Assembly (NCBI GenBank): GCA_030043595.1
Contig: JASHXJ010000069.1
Location: 1 to 11,926 of the forward strand
DNA length: 11,926 nt
DNA from: Trebonia sp.
GTDB taxonomy: Bacteria > Actinomycetota > Actinomycetes > Streptosporangiales > Streptosporangiaceae
Reading direction: 5' to 3'
Shown here one piece after another: positions 1 to 6,791 of the stretch. The translations under genes and the position numbers were made by a program. Position 1 is the stretch's first letter. Each line of letters opens with the position of its first letter. The notes under the pieces were generated by a model. It was not told the origin of the DNA, made no database searches, and saw only the letters and a list, made by a program, of their open reading frames with translations.

Positions 1-29
1 GGACCAGCGATACGCTGCCAGGGCCGAAC

Positions 30-35
30 GGAGGA
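30..35 (+). promoter_or_regulatory. Ribosome binding site of the amine oxidase gene
   Basis: GGAGGA lies 5 bases before the GTG at 41. It is the only good Shine-Dalgarno in the first 60 bases and supports that start. The gene's promoter is not visible; it may lie left of the window or in an upstream gene. Confidence 0.75.
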
Positions 36-40
36 CGATC

Positions 41-1957
41 GTGACCCATCCGCTTGACCCGCTGACGGCCGGGGAGATCCGGCAGGCCGCCGCGATCATG
101 CGCCGGGACCGAGGGGTCGGCGCCGGCTGGCGGTTCGCCTCGATCGAGCTGAAGGAACCGGCCAAGGCGGACCTGCCCGCGCTGGAGAGCGGCCGGCTGG
201 CCAGCCGCGAAGCGCTGGTGGTCTGCTGGAACCGCGGCGACGGCCAGGCCTACCGGGCCACGGTGTCGCTGACAGGGAACGAGGTCTCCAGCTGGGAGCA
301 CCTGCCCGGCCAGCAGCCGAATCTGACCCTCGACGAGTGGCACGAATGCGATGAGATGCTGCGCGCCCACCCGGCGCTGACCGGGGCGCTGGCCCGGCGC
401 GGGATCACTGACATGTCCCGGGTGCTGACCGACATGTGGGCCTACGGCGCGGCGCTGGTCCCCGAGCGCTACCGCGGCCGACGGCTCGGCTGGTGCGACG
501 TGTGGTACCGGGGCAGCGAGATGGGCAATCCGTACGCTCATCACGTCACCGGGCTGCACCCCGTCGTCGACCTGAACACGATGACGCTGCTCGAACTGGA
601 GGACAGCGACGAGGGCGACGAGGGCGCCGGACCGCCGGACGTGATGGGCGAGTACCTGCCCAGCCTCATCCCGATGCGGCTGCGCGAGGTGGCGCCGCTG
701 GAGATCAGCCAGCCGCACGGCACCGGGCTCGCCCTGGACGGGCACCAGCTGAGCTGGCAGAACTGGCGGCTACGGCTCGGCTTCAACCACCGTGAGGGCC
801 TGGTGCTGCACCAGGTCGGCTGGCTGGACCGTGGCGCGGGAGGGCCCGGCCGGGAACGGCTCCGCTCGGTGGCGCACCGGCTCTCGTTCGCCGAGATGGT
901 CGTGCCCTACCGGGACGCCAGCCCCGATCACTACCGGCGGACCGCCTTCGACATCGGCGAGTGGGGACTCGGTTTCATGACGACGTCGCTCGCGCTTGGC
1001 TGCGACTGCCTCGGCGAGATCACCTACCTGGACGCGGTCGTCCATGACTCCCGCGGCGAGCCGCGGACCATACCGAACGCGATCTGCGTGCACGAGGAGG
1101 ACAGCGGGGTCGGCTGGAAGCACGTGGACGAGCGGGCCGGCGTCGAGGTCCGCCGGGCGCGGCGGCTCGTGATCTCCTTCCACGTGACGGTGGCGAACTA
1201 CGAGTACCTCGTGTACTGGCGCTTCTACCAGGACGGGAACATCGAGTGCGAGGTCCGCGCGACCGGCATCCTGGTCACCTCGCGGACGAGCGCGCCGGGC
1301 AGCAGGCCGGCCAACGGGACGCTGGTGGACCAGGGCACGTACGCGCCGTTCCACCAGCACTTCATCGTGGCCAGGCTGGACCTGGACGTGGACGGCCCCG
1401 GCAACACGGTCTTCGTCACCGACTCGGTGCCGGCCTCGGCCGGCGGCGACGACCCGTTCGGGCTGGGCCTGATGGTCCGGAGCACCCGGCTGCGCACCGA
1501 GGCGGAAGGCAGGCAGGACTACGACTGGGGCACGCAACGGGGCTGGACGGTGGTGAACGAGAACGCGGCGAACGGGCTGGGCAATCCAGCCGGCTACAAG
1601 CTCGTGCCCTCGGCCGCGTTCCCGCCGCTGCTCGATCCCGCCTCGCCGGCCTTCCGGCGGGCCCGGGTGATCGGCCACACCCTGTGGGTGACTCCCTACC
1701 ACGAGGACGAGCGCTGGCCGTGCGGCGACTTCCCCGTCCAGAGCGAGCACGACTCGGGCCTGGCCGCCTGGACCGAAGCGGACCGGCGCATCGAGAACAC
1801 CGACGTGGTGCTGTGGTACGTGTTCGGCATCCACCACATCACCCGGCCCGAGGACTGGCCCGTGATGCCCTGCGACGTGGTCTCGTTCTGGCTCAAGCCA
1901 TCCGGTTTCTTCGACCGCAACCCAGCCCTCGACGTCCCGCCGAGCCACGCCCACTGA
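41..1957 (+). CDS. Copper-containing primary amine oxidase (topaquinone enzyme)
   Basis: This enzyme oxidises primary amines to aldehydes with release of ammonia and hydrogen peroxide, using Cu(II) and a topaquinone (TPQ) made from its own tyrosine. The 638-residue protein has the usual bacterial layout: small N2 and N3 domains (about 10-190) and a beta-sandwich catalytic domain (about 220-635). The TPQ precursor is Tyr387 in VANYEY. The catalytic base is Asp304 in FDIGEW. The copper ligands are His438 and His440 (FHQH) plus a His of the GIHH pair at 598-599. Cys323 and Cys349 match the conserved disulfide spacing, and Tyr290 matches the Tyr that hydrogen-bonds TPQ. No signal peptide is seen, so it should be cytoplasmic, as in Arthrobacter globiformis oxidase, its closest look-alike by motif. 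GTG at 41 is chosen for its GGAGGA Shine-Dalgarno 5 bases upstream and its family-like N terminus. The frame stays open to the window edge, so a longer form is not excluded. The exact amine substrate cannot be told. Confidence 0.96.
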   Translation: MTHPLDPLTAGEIRQAAAIMRRDRGVGAGWRFASIELKEPAKADLPALESGRLASREALVVCWNRGDGQAYRATVSLTGNEVSSWEHLPGQQPNLTLDEWHECDEMLRAHPALTGALARRGITDMSRVLTDMWAYGAALVPERYRGRRLGWCDVWYRGSEMGNPYAHHVTGLHPVVDLNTMTLLELEDSDEGDEGAGPPDVMGEYLPSLIPMRLREVAPLEISQPHGTGLALDGHQLSWQNWRLRLGFNHREGLVLHQVGWLDRGAGGPGRERLRSVAHRLSFAEMVVPYRDASPDHYRRTAFDIGEWGLGFMTTSLALGCDCLGEITYLDAVVHDSRGEPRTIPNAICVHEEDSGVGWKHVDERAGVEVRRARRLVISFHVTVANYEYLVYWRFYQDGNIECEVRATGILVTSRTSAPGSRPANGTLVDQGTYAPFHQHFIVARLDLDVDGPGNTVFVTDSVPASAGGDDPFGLGLMVRSTRLRTEAEGRQDYDWGTQRGWTVVNENAANGLGNPAGYKLVPSAAFPPLLDPASPAFRRARVIGHTLWVTPYHEDERWPCGDFPVQSEHDSGLAAWTEADRRIENTDVVLWYVFGIHHITRPEDWPVMPCDVVSFWLKPSGFFDRNPALDVPPSHAH

Positions 1958-1967
1958 CAGCGCGGGG

Positions 1968-1986
1968 CCGGCGGCTCAGGAGCCGG
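1968..1986. terminator. Possible short hairpin at the convergent gene junction
   Basis: The 18-base gap between the two convergent stop codons runs into a GC-rich inverted repeat. CGGCT (1972-1976) can pair with AGCCG (1981-1985) around a CAGG loop. Alternatively CCGGC (1968-1972) can pair with GCCGG (1982-1986). The stop codon of mas2 sits inside it. There is no U-tract on either strand, so it is not a canonical intrinsic terminator. It could still act as a weak bidirectional pause or 3'-end stabiliser, or be a chance feature of high-GC DNA. Confidence 0.25.
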
Positions 1987-2674
1987 TGAAGGTGTCGATG
2001 TTCTCGATCTTCCAGCGGCCTGCCTGGCGGACCGCGGTGACCGCCAGCATCGCGCCGCCGTAGCTCGTCTGGCTGGTGCCGGCCCGGGTGTCCTGCTGGT
2101 TGACGAAGATCAGCACGCGGGCCTGGCTGCCGGTCAGCAGTTCCACTGCGCTGTTGGTCACGGTGGTGACCACCACGAGTTTCTGCGCCGGGGCCTGCTG
2201 CTGCACGAGCGCGAACAGGCTGTCGTACTGCTCGATCGCCGACCCTGTCAGCAGCTGCTGCGCGGCCTTCCTCGTCGCCCCGGTATTGGCGTAGCTGTAG
2301 GAGAAGATCGTCTGCACGGCGCTGTCGATCTGAGCGCGGACCGCGCTCGTGGCGGCCGGGTCGATGAGGGCGGTGTTCTGCTGCGCGGACTGCGCGCGCA
2401 GGCTGCTGGCGTGCACCGTGGCCCAGGTGCCGAACCCGCCGAGGATGACGGTGAGCGCGCCGAGGATCAGCGGAACGAGCAGGCGGCGGCGGCCGCCGGT
2501 GGCTGCTTCCTGCTCGTCGTCTGGGTCGTCGTCCAGCTCGTCGTGTTCCGGCTCATCGTCGTCTGGGTCGTCGTCTAGCTCGTCGTCCGGCACGGGGTCT
2601 GTCCGCGCGTCGTCCGCCTCGGCGGGCTCTGCCTCGGCGGTGGCTGGGGATCCGGGCTGCTGGTCGTGGGGCAT
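1976..2674 (-). CDS. Mce-associated membrane protein with acidic N-terminal tail (Mas2)
   Basis: This is the last gene of the mce operon and encodes 232 residues. The layout is an acidic cytoplasmic tail (about 20-56, dominated by Asp/Glu/Pro), a basic stop (GRRR, 61-64), one transmembrane helix (about 65-84) and an extracytoplasmic domain (about 90-232). That domain ends in a beta-rich segment including VVVVTTVTN and ARVLIFVNQQDT, followed by RWKIENID. This architecture and the position after mceF match the Mce-associated (Mas, Rv0177/Rv0178-type) proteins, whose outer domain is thought to be NTF2-like; they are proposed to stabilise or modulate the importer. The ATG at 2674 is chosen because GGAGAGGA lies 6 bases upstream and mas1 stops 17 bases earlier. 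The frame stays open further upstream, but only across mas1 coding sequence. The tail contains a DNA duplication that may be lineage-specific. No enzymatic motif is seen. Confidence 0.82.
   Translation of the reverse strand: MPHDQQPGSPATAEAEPAEADDARTDPVPDDELDDDPDDDEPEHDELDDDPDDEQEAATGGRRRLLVPLILGALTVILGGFGTWATVHASSLRAQSAQQNTALIDPAATSAVRAQIDSAVQTIFSYSYANTGATRKAAQQLLTGSAIEQYDSLFALVQQQAPAQKLVVVTTVTNSAVELLTGSQARVLIFVNQQDTRAGTSQTSYGGAMLAVTAVRQAGRWKIENIDTFTGS
2514..2586. repeat. Two 31-base direct repeats coding the acidic tail of Mas2
   Basis: Positions 2514-2544 and 2556-2586 are the same 31-base sequence with a single mismatch (2534 against 2576), a period of 42 bases or 14 codons. Read on the minus strand, each copy encodes the block DELDDDPDD of Mas2. 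Because the period is a multiple of three, a gain or loss of one unit keeps the frame. Confidence 0.9.
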
Positions 2675-2680
2675 CGCGTG

Positions 2681-2688
2681 TCCTCTCC
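2681..2688 (-). promoter_or_regulatory. Ribosome binding site of mas2
   Basis: On the minus strand this reads GGAGAGGA, 6 bases before the ATG at 2674 and just after the mas1 stop. It decides the start of mas2 against the much longer in-frame extension through mas1. Confidence 0.8.
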
Positions 2689-2691
2689 GGG

Positions 2692-3294
2692 TCACCCGGC
2701 GGGGGCGGTGGGGGTGGGGGTGGCGGACGGGCTCGCGGCGGGGGTGGCGCTGCCGACCGGCACCTGGCTGAGCGCGGTGAGCTTCCACCCGGAGGCTGTC
2801 CGGGTGAGCTGGCCTTCGAGCCGGGTCTGCTTGCTGACCGCCGATCCCGTCGCCGGGATGACGTTGAGCTGGACGGCGGCGATGATGCTGGCCGTTCCGG
2901 CATGGATGTTGAGCGTGACAAGCGCCGCGTCGAGGATCTCGGCGGTGGTGATCGTCTTGGCCTGCTCGACCTGCTTCTCGAACTGCGCGCTGCCCGCGAT
3001 GATCTGCGCGCGCAGCGGCCCGGTAGACGACTGTTCCCACAGCGCCAGGCCCTGGCTGACGTGGCGGTAGTCGAGGGTGCTGAAGTTCTGCACCTCCTGC
3101 TCGCCTGTCTGCAGGACCTGGTCGCGGGTCTGGGCGAGGGCGGCCGTCGCGGACTGGGCAGCGCTGTGCCACGCCCAGCCCGACCAGGCGGCGAAGACCG
3201 CGGCGGCGACCGCCAGCACGGCCGCGACGGCCAGCACCGGGTCGCGGGACAGCCTGCGGGCGGCGGTCAGGGGGTGCCGCAGCGGGTGTTTCAC
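2692..3294 (-). CDS. Mce-associated membrane protein (Mas1)
   Basis: This gene encodes a 200-residue single-pass protein and is the first of two accessory genes after mceF. A basic N terminus (HPLTAARRLSRD) precedes one transmembrane helix (about 19-37). An extracytoplasmic helical/NTF2-like region follows (about 40-180) with the segment EVQNFSTLDYRHV at 67-79, which resembles Mas/Rv0175-type proteins. The end (about 181-200) is a Pro/Ser/Thr/Ala linker-like tail. The start is GTG at 3294, which overlaps the mceF stop as GTGA. A G-rich Shine-Dalgarno (GGGGGTG) lies about 6 bases upstream, so translation should be coupled to mceF. Family knowledge suggests an accessory role for the MceA-F tube. 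No catalytic residues are apparent. The exact Mas subfamily number is not assigned. Confidence 0.8.
   Translation of the reverse strand: MKHPLRHPLTAARRLSRDPVLAVAAVLAVAAAVFAAWSGWAWHSAAQSATAALAQTRDQVLQTGEQEVQNFSTLDYRHVSQGLALWEQSSTGPLRAQIIAGSAQFEKQVEQAKTITTAEILDAALVTLNIHAGTASIIAAVQLNVIPATGSAVSKQTRLEGQLTRTASGWKLTALSQVPVGSATPAASPSATPTPTAPAG
2701..2731 (+). other. G-rich tract with quadruplex-forming pattern
   Basis: On the plus strand there are G-runs at 2701-2705, 2710-2714, 2716-2720 and 2729-2731, with loops of 4, 1 and 8 bases; another G5 run follows at 2740-2744. This fits a relaxed three-tetrad G-quadruplex motif. It is the template strand for operon transcription and encodes the Pro/Thr-rich C-terminal tail of Mas1. 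The composition may simply reflect repeated CCC and ACC codons. Confidence 0.45.
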
Positions 3295-4454
3295 GGGGTC
3301 ACCCCCAGCAGCTGGGCCAGTCCCGGCAGCGCGGCAGGCGGCACTCCGCCGCCGGACGGGGCGTTGGCGGAGCCCCGGACGTCGACCCCGCTGCTAGCCG
3401 GCAGGGTGCAGGCGGCGGAGGTGTTGAGCGGCGCCGGGGACGTATCCAGCCCGTTCCGGTACACGGTGCCGCCGTACCCCGCGGTGCAGGGCAGCGGGCT
3501 GAAGAATGTGAGCGCCATCCCGAAGTTGGCTCCCTCGCTGGTGATGACCGTGGATCCGGCCGCGATATCGGCCGGCAGCGCGGACAGCAGTTCCTCCAGT
3601 GCCTGACCACGGGTGGCGGTCACCTCCGAGGTGGTCAGCAAGTTGGCGATCAGCACGGCCAGGCCCGGGTTGGTGTCGGCCAGCAGGTCGGCGACCTGCG
3701 CGCCGACCTGCGGAGCGGCGGTGATGAGCGAACGCAGGTCCGGGTCGGACTCCTTGAGCTGCCGGGCGAGCAGCCGGGCGCTGGCGGCGAACGAGCTCAG
3801 TGCCCCGGACTCGGCGATCTGGGTGGCAAGCACCGTCTTGCCGTCGGTGAGCAGCGTGATCGTCTGCGGTGCGGTGGCGGCCAGCGCCTGGACGAGCGCG
3901 TGGTTGCCGTCGAGAATCCCCGCCAGGTCGGCCCCCTGCCCCGCGAAACCGGTCGCCAGCTCGTTCAGCAGGTCGCGGAGCGTGCCAAGCGGCAGCGACA
4001 CGGCCAGCGTGTTGACGCTGGTCAGCAGGCTCGTCACGGGCAGCGGCAGCTCGGTGTCGCGCTCCGGGATCACGCTGCCCGCGGACAGGTACGGGCCGGA
4101 CGTGGTCTCCGGTCGCAGGTCCACGTACTGCTCGCCGACCGCGGACAGGTCGGCCACGGCGGCCTGCAGACGGGCCGGGATCGGCGGGGCGGAGTCGCTG
4201 ATGTCCAGGTTCGCCTCGACGCCGGTGGCGGTCAGCTGGATGGCCCCCACCCGGCCCACGGAAACCCCGCGATACGTCACGTCGGCGTCAGGGAAGATCC
4301 CGCCGGCCTGCGCGAGGTCCAGCTGGACCACGTAGTAGCCGGACAGGCCGACATACCGGCCCAGGTTGGCGTAGTGGATGCCGGTGTAGCCCACCACCAG
4401 CACGCTGAGCAGCGCGAACGCGATCAGCTTCAGTTTCGTCGCCGTGGTCAGCAT
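3291..4454 (-). CDS. mceF: MCE family protein MceF
   Basis: This is the sixth subunit of the heterohexameric Mce tube (387 residues). One transmembrane helix (about 8-24) anchors it. The MlaD/MCE domain (about 38-116) carries the usual YRGVSVGRVG hairpin (61-70) and the AVGEQYVDL strand (105-113). A long alpha-helical region follows (about 140-300), of the kind that builds the needle-like channel. The C-terminal module contains FFSPLPC and a second Cys (Cys323 and Cys349, the only two). The end is Ser/Gly/Pro-rich. The ATG at 4454 overlaps the mceE stop by one base (TGATG), with AAGGG-type purine runs just upstream. Last position in the A-F series and the C-terminal layout decide F. The transported lipid cannot be read from the sequence. 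Confidence 0.93.
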   Translation of the reverse strand: MLTTATKLKLIAFALLSVLVVGYTGIHYANLGRYVGLSGYYVVQLDLAQAGGIFPDADVTYRGVSVGRVGAIQLTATGVEANLDISDSAPPIPARLQAAVADLSAVGEQYVDLRPETTSGPYLSAGSVIPERDTELPLPVTSLLTSVNTLAVSLPLGTLRDLLNELATGFAGQGADLAGILDGNHALVQALAATAPQTITLLTDGKTVLATQIAESGALSSFAASARLLARQLKESDPDLRSLITAAPQVGAQVADLLADTNPGLAVLIANLLTTSEVTATRGQALEELLSALPADIAAGSTVITSEGANFGMALTFFSPLPCTAGYGGTVYRNGLDTSPAPLNTSAACTLPASSGVDVRGSANAPSGGGVPPAALPGLAQLLGVTP

Positions 4455-5515
4455 CAGCCCTTGCCCTTTCCGCTTCCGCTGGCCGCGGCGCCCGGGGACG
4501 GCTCGACCGGCGGGATGACCACCGTGCCCTTGGCCGCCACCACCTTCAGGTAGACGTTCAGGTAGTCGCCCTTCACGTCGTTCAGCACCTGATCCGTGAA
4601 CGGGTACGTCAGCAGCACCTGTAGTGCCAGCGGCAGCGTCTGCCCGGCACTGGCGAGCTCGGTGAGCGTGGGCGTCAGCAGCCGCAGGTCGGTGACCAGG
4701 TCGGCCTGGCTGGCGTCGATCGTGGCGACCGCCACCCCGGACAGCGCGTGCAGCGAGTTCAGCATCGCGACGAGCTGGTTGCGCTCGTCGGCGAGCACGC
4801 GCAGCCCGGGCGCCAGGTTGTCGAGGACGTTGCCGATCTGGCGGTCGCGCGCGGCCAGGGTCGCCGACAGCGTGTTCAGCCCGTCAAGCGCGGTCATGAT
4901 GTCGCCGCGGTGCGCGTTGAGGTTCGCGAGCAGCGTGTGCAGCCGGACCAGGAGCTGGCGGACCTGCGGCTCGTCCTGGTTGAGGGCGACGGCGAGCTGG
5001 CTGGTGATCGTGTGCAGCTGGTTGATGCCGCCCCCGTTCAGCAGCAGCGACAGCGCCCCGAGCACCTCCTCGACGGTGGTGTTGGTGGTGGTGCGGTATT
5101 CGGGTATCACCGCGCCGTTCGTCAGCCTGCCGGTGCCGGGGACGCCGGGCGGCGCGGACAGGGCGATGTACTGCTCGCCGAGCAGGCTGGACTGCTCCAC
5201 CTGGGCGATCGCGTTGGCCGGCAGGCGGACGTCGCCGTTGATGAGCATGGTCACGCTCGCCGTCCAGGACCCCTGCGGGAGGGAGATGCCGGTGACCCGG
5301 CCGACGGCGACGTCGTTCACCTTGACCGCCGACTGCGGGACCAGGTCCAGCACATCGGCGAAGCGGGCGGTGACCTGGTACGGGTGGCTGCCCAGGTTAG
5401 CGCCCCCGGGCAGCGGGATGCTGTAGATGCCGTTGTTCCAGATGGAGCCGCAGCCCGCCGTGGCCAGCGTCAGCGCTGTCGCGGCGGCGGCGATCGCGGC
5501 GCGCCGGGCCCGCAT
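4454..5515 (-). CDS. mceE: MCE family lipoprotein MceE (LprK type)
   Basis: This is the lipoprotein subunit of the Mce complex (353 residues from the chosen start). A short basic n-region (MRARR), a hydrophobic stretch and the lipobox ATAGC put the lipid-modified cysteine at Cys22, which is also the protein's only cysteine. The MCE domain spans about 45-120, with VNDVAVGRVTG (66-76) and SLLGEQYIAL (110-119). The helical channel region covers about 145-300, with GDYLNVYLK (316-324) near the end and a Gly/Ser/Lys tail. A GTG 18 bases further upstream would give 359 residues. ATG at 5515 is preferred: it has GGGAG 9 bases upstream and forms TGATG with the mceD stop, like the mceE-mceF junction, and it places the basic residues directly before the signal core. 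A lipid anchor in place of a TM helix is the hallmark of MceE. Confidence 0.93.
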   Translation of the reverse strand: MRARRAAIAAAATALTLATAGCGSIWNNGIYSIPLPGGANLGSHPYQVTARFADVLDLVPQSAVKVNDVAVGRVTGISLPQGSWTASVTMLINGDVRLPANAIAQVEQSSLLGEQYIALSAPPGVPGTGRLTNGAVIPEYRTTTNTTVEEVLGALSLLLNGGGINQLHTITSQLAVALNQDEPQVRQLLVRLHTLLANLNAHRGDIMTALDGLNTLSATLAARDRQIGNVLDNLAPGLRVLADERNQLVAMLNSLHALSGVAVATIDASQADLVTDLRLLTPTLTELASAGQTLPLALQVLLTYPFTDQVLNDVKGDYLNVYLKVVAAKGTVVIPPVEPSPGAAASGSGKGKG

Positions 5516-6777
5516 CAGCACCGGCTCCCGCACGCCTGCATCGCGGCCAGCAGGGCCTGCGGCGTGCTGTACTCGGTTCCCACCGACGGCAGTGGCAGCG
5601 GCGGGAGGCCGGCGATCTCCGTGGTGAGCACCGCGACCGACCCGGGCGGTCCGCTGGTCCCGTCCCCGGACGCTGCCGCGGTGGTGCCCGCCGACGTCAT
5701 GCTGAATTCGTTGAGGTCGGCGCGGCCATCCAGGGTCTTGGTCGTGGCGTCGTACGCGTTGAGCAGGTTGTCAGCCGCGAGCGGGGCGGTATCTAGGGCT
5801 TCGGCCAGCGACGCCCGCTCACTGGACAGGATGCTGGTGATCGACGCCAGCTTGTTCACGTTGGACTCCAGCAGGCTCCTGTTACTGGCGATGAACTGCT
5901 GCACCTGGGTCAGCGCGGTGGCCAGCGTGGAGATCGCCGCCGCGAGCTGCTGCCTGTCGCCGGAGAGGTACCCGGTCACCTGCGCGAGCTGCTGCTCAGC
6001 CAGCCGCACCTGGCCGTCGTTGCGCTTGAGCATGCTGGTGAACTGCTGCAGGCTGCTGAGGCTCGCCGCGATGCTGGCCGCGGAGCCGCCCAGGGTCTGC
6101 GACAGGCCGCCGTACTCCGTGAGCATGCTGCCCAGGTACACGCCGTTGCCTGCCAGGTTGGCGGCGCCGGTGTCGATCAGGTCGCTGAGCGCGCCGTTCT
6201 TGTTCGCGCCGGACGGGCCGAGCGCGGTGGCGAGCTGGTTCAGCGCCGCGTAGATCTGGTCCACCTCGACCGGGACGGCGGTACGGGCGAGCGGGATGAC
6301 GGCGCCGCTGGCGAGCCGCGGGCCGCCCGTGTAGGCGGGAGTGAGCTGGACGTAGCGGTCGGAGACCACGCTCGGCGCCACCACCGCCGCTTCCACGTCG
6401 GCGGGCACCGGAATGCCGTTGTCGACGGTCAGCGTGACCTTCACCTCCTGGCCGTCTGGCTGCACCGTGTCGACGGTCCCCACCCGCACTCCGAGTATCC
6501 GCACGTCGGAGCCGGGGTAGATGCCGATCGACTCGGTGAAGTAGACGGTGACCTGCGTGCCGGGGTGGGTGACCTGGTCCAGCACCACTCCCCCGGCGAT
6601 CAGCGCGGCCACCACGACCACCGCGCCGGCCCCGGTGACTATGCGCCGCCGCCGGGAGCCCAGCAGCCTGCGCCGCAGGGCGCCGCCGCCGTGCCGCAGA
6701 CCCCTGGCCGCGCGTTCCTGGCCGGCCTTCAGCAGGCTGTCCAGGGTGGTCAGCCCGCCTTCCTTCGCACTGCTCAT
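5515..6777 (-). CDS. mceD: MCE family protein MceD
   Basis: This is the fourth Mce subunit (420 residues, the longest here). It begins with a cytoplasmic segment of about 45 residues that ends in the strongly basic RRRLLGSRRRR. A transmembrane helix (about 46-67) follows. The MCE domain (about 73-146) has LGVRVGTVD (95-103) and VVSDRYVQL (137-145), where Ser replaces the Gly of the other subunits, as I recall for MceD proteins. A long helical channel region runs to about 350, then LDGRADLNEF (349-358), a Gly/Ser/Pro linker and a terminal module ending in CGSRC, the only two cysteines. ATG at 6777 has GAGGTG 8 bases upstream, overlapping the mceC stop. It shares one base with the mceE start at its 3' end. 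Confidence 0.92.
   Translation of the reverse strand: MSSAKEGGLTTLDSLLKAGQERAARGLRHGGGALRRRLLGSRRRRIVTGAGAVVVVAALIAGGVVLDQVTHPGTQVTVYFTESIGIYPGSDVRILGVRVGTVDTVQPDGQEVKVTLTVDNGIPVPADVEAAVVAPSVVSDRYVQLTPAYTGGPRLASGAVIPLARTAVPVEVDQIYAALNQLATALGPSGANKNGALSDLIDTGAANLAGNGVYLGSMLTEYGGLSQTLGGSAASIAASLSSLQQFTSMLKRNDGQVRLAEQQLAQVTGYLSGDRQQLAAAISTLATALTQVQQFIASNRSLLESNVNKLASITSILSSERASLAEALDTAPLAADNLLNAYDATTKTLDGRADLNEFSMTSAGTTAAASGDGTSGPPGSVAVLTTEIAGLPPLPLPSVGTEYSTPQALLAAMQACGSRC
5525..5529 (-). promoter_or_regulatory. Ribosome binding site deciding the mceE start
   Basis: On the minus strand this reads GGGAG, 9 bases before the ATG at 5515 and inside the last codons of mceD. The alternative GTG at 5533 has no purine-rich element at a proper distance. 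Confidence 0.65.
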
Positions 6778-6785
6778 CGTGGTGA

Positions 6786-6791
6786 CACCTC
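6786..6791 (-). promoter_or_regulatory. Ribosome binding site of mceD overlapping the mceC stop
   Basis: The minus strand reads TGAGGTG here: the TGA stop of mceC (6790-6792) supplies the first bases of the GAGGTG Shine-Dalgarno of mceD, 8 bases before its ATG. A ribosome finishing mceC would sit on the mceD initiation site, which suggests coupled translation. Confidence 0.7.

Noticed and set aside
1..44. End of a possible upstream gene stopping at TGA 42-44 with a GTGA overlap
   Set aside because: Thirteen codons are readable, but all three plus frames are open in this stretch, the codons include rare GGA and CGA, and nothing identifies a protein; too short to call.
770..1954. 394-codon open frame on the minus strand opposite the amine oxidase
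   Set aside because: It mirrors the conserved amine oxidase; its translation is Val/Arg/Gly/His-rich low-complexity text without motifs, typical of an antisense frame in high-GC DNA.
41..1957. Functional link between amine oxidase and Mce importer
   Set aside because: They are on opposite strands and convergent, with no shared motif or pathway visible; neighbourhood alone is not enough evidence.
1958..1975. Promoter or small gene in the convergent gap
   Set aside because: Eighteen bases between two stop codons cannot hold a promoter or gene; only a weak hairpin is seen.
2675..3172. N-terminal extension of mas2 through mas1
   Set aside because: The extension is out of frame with mas1, which is a recognisable protein; a strong Shine-Dalgarno precedes the ATG at 2674.
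3613..4335. 240-codon plus-strand frame opposite mceF
   Set aside because: Ser/Arg/Ala-rich, no motif, fully contained in mceF; not supported as a gene.
4748..6253. 501-codon open frame on the plus strand across mceE/mceD
   Set aside because: It lies opposite two clear mce genes, its composition changes abruptly at their junction, and it has no family motif. It is a GC-driven shadow.
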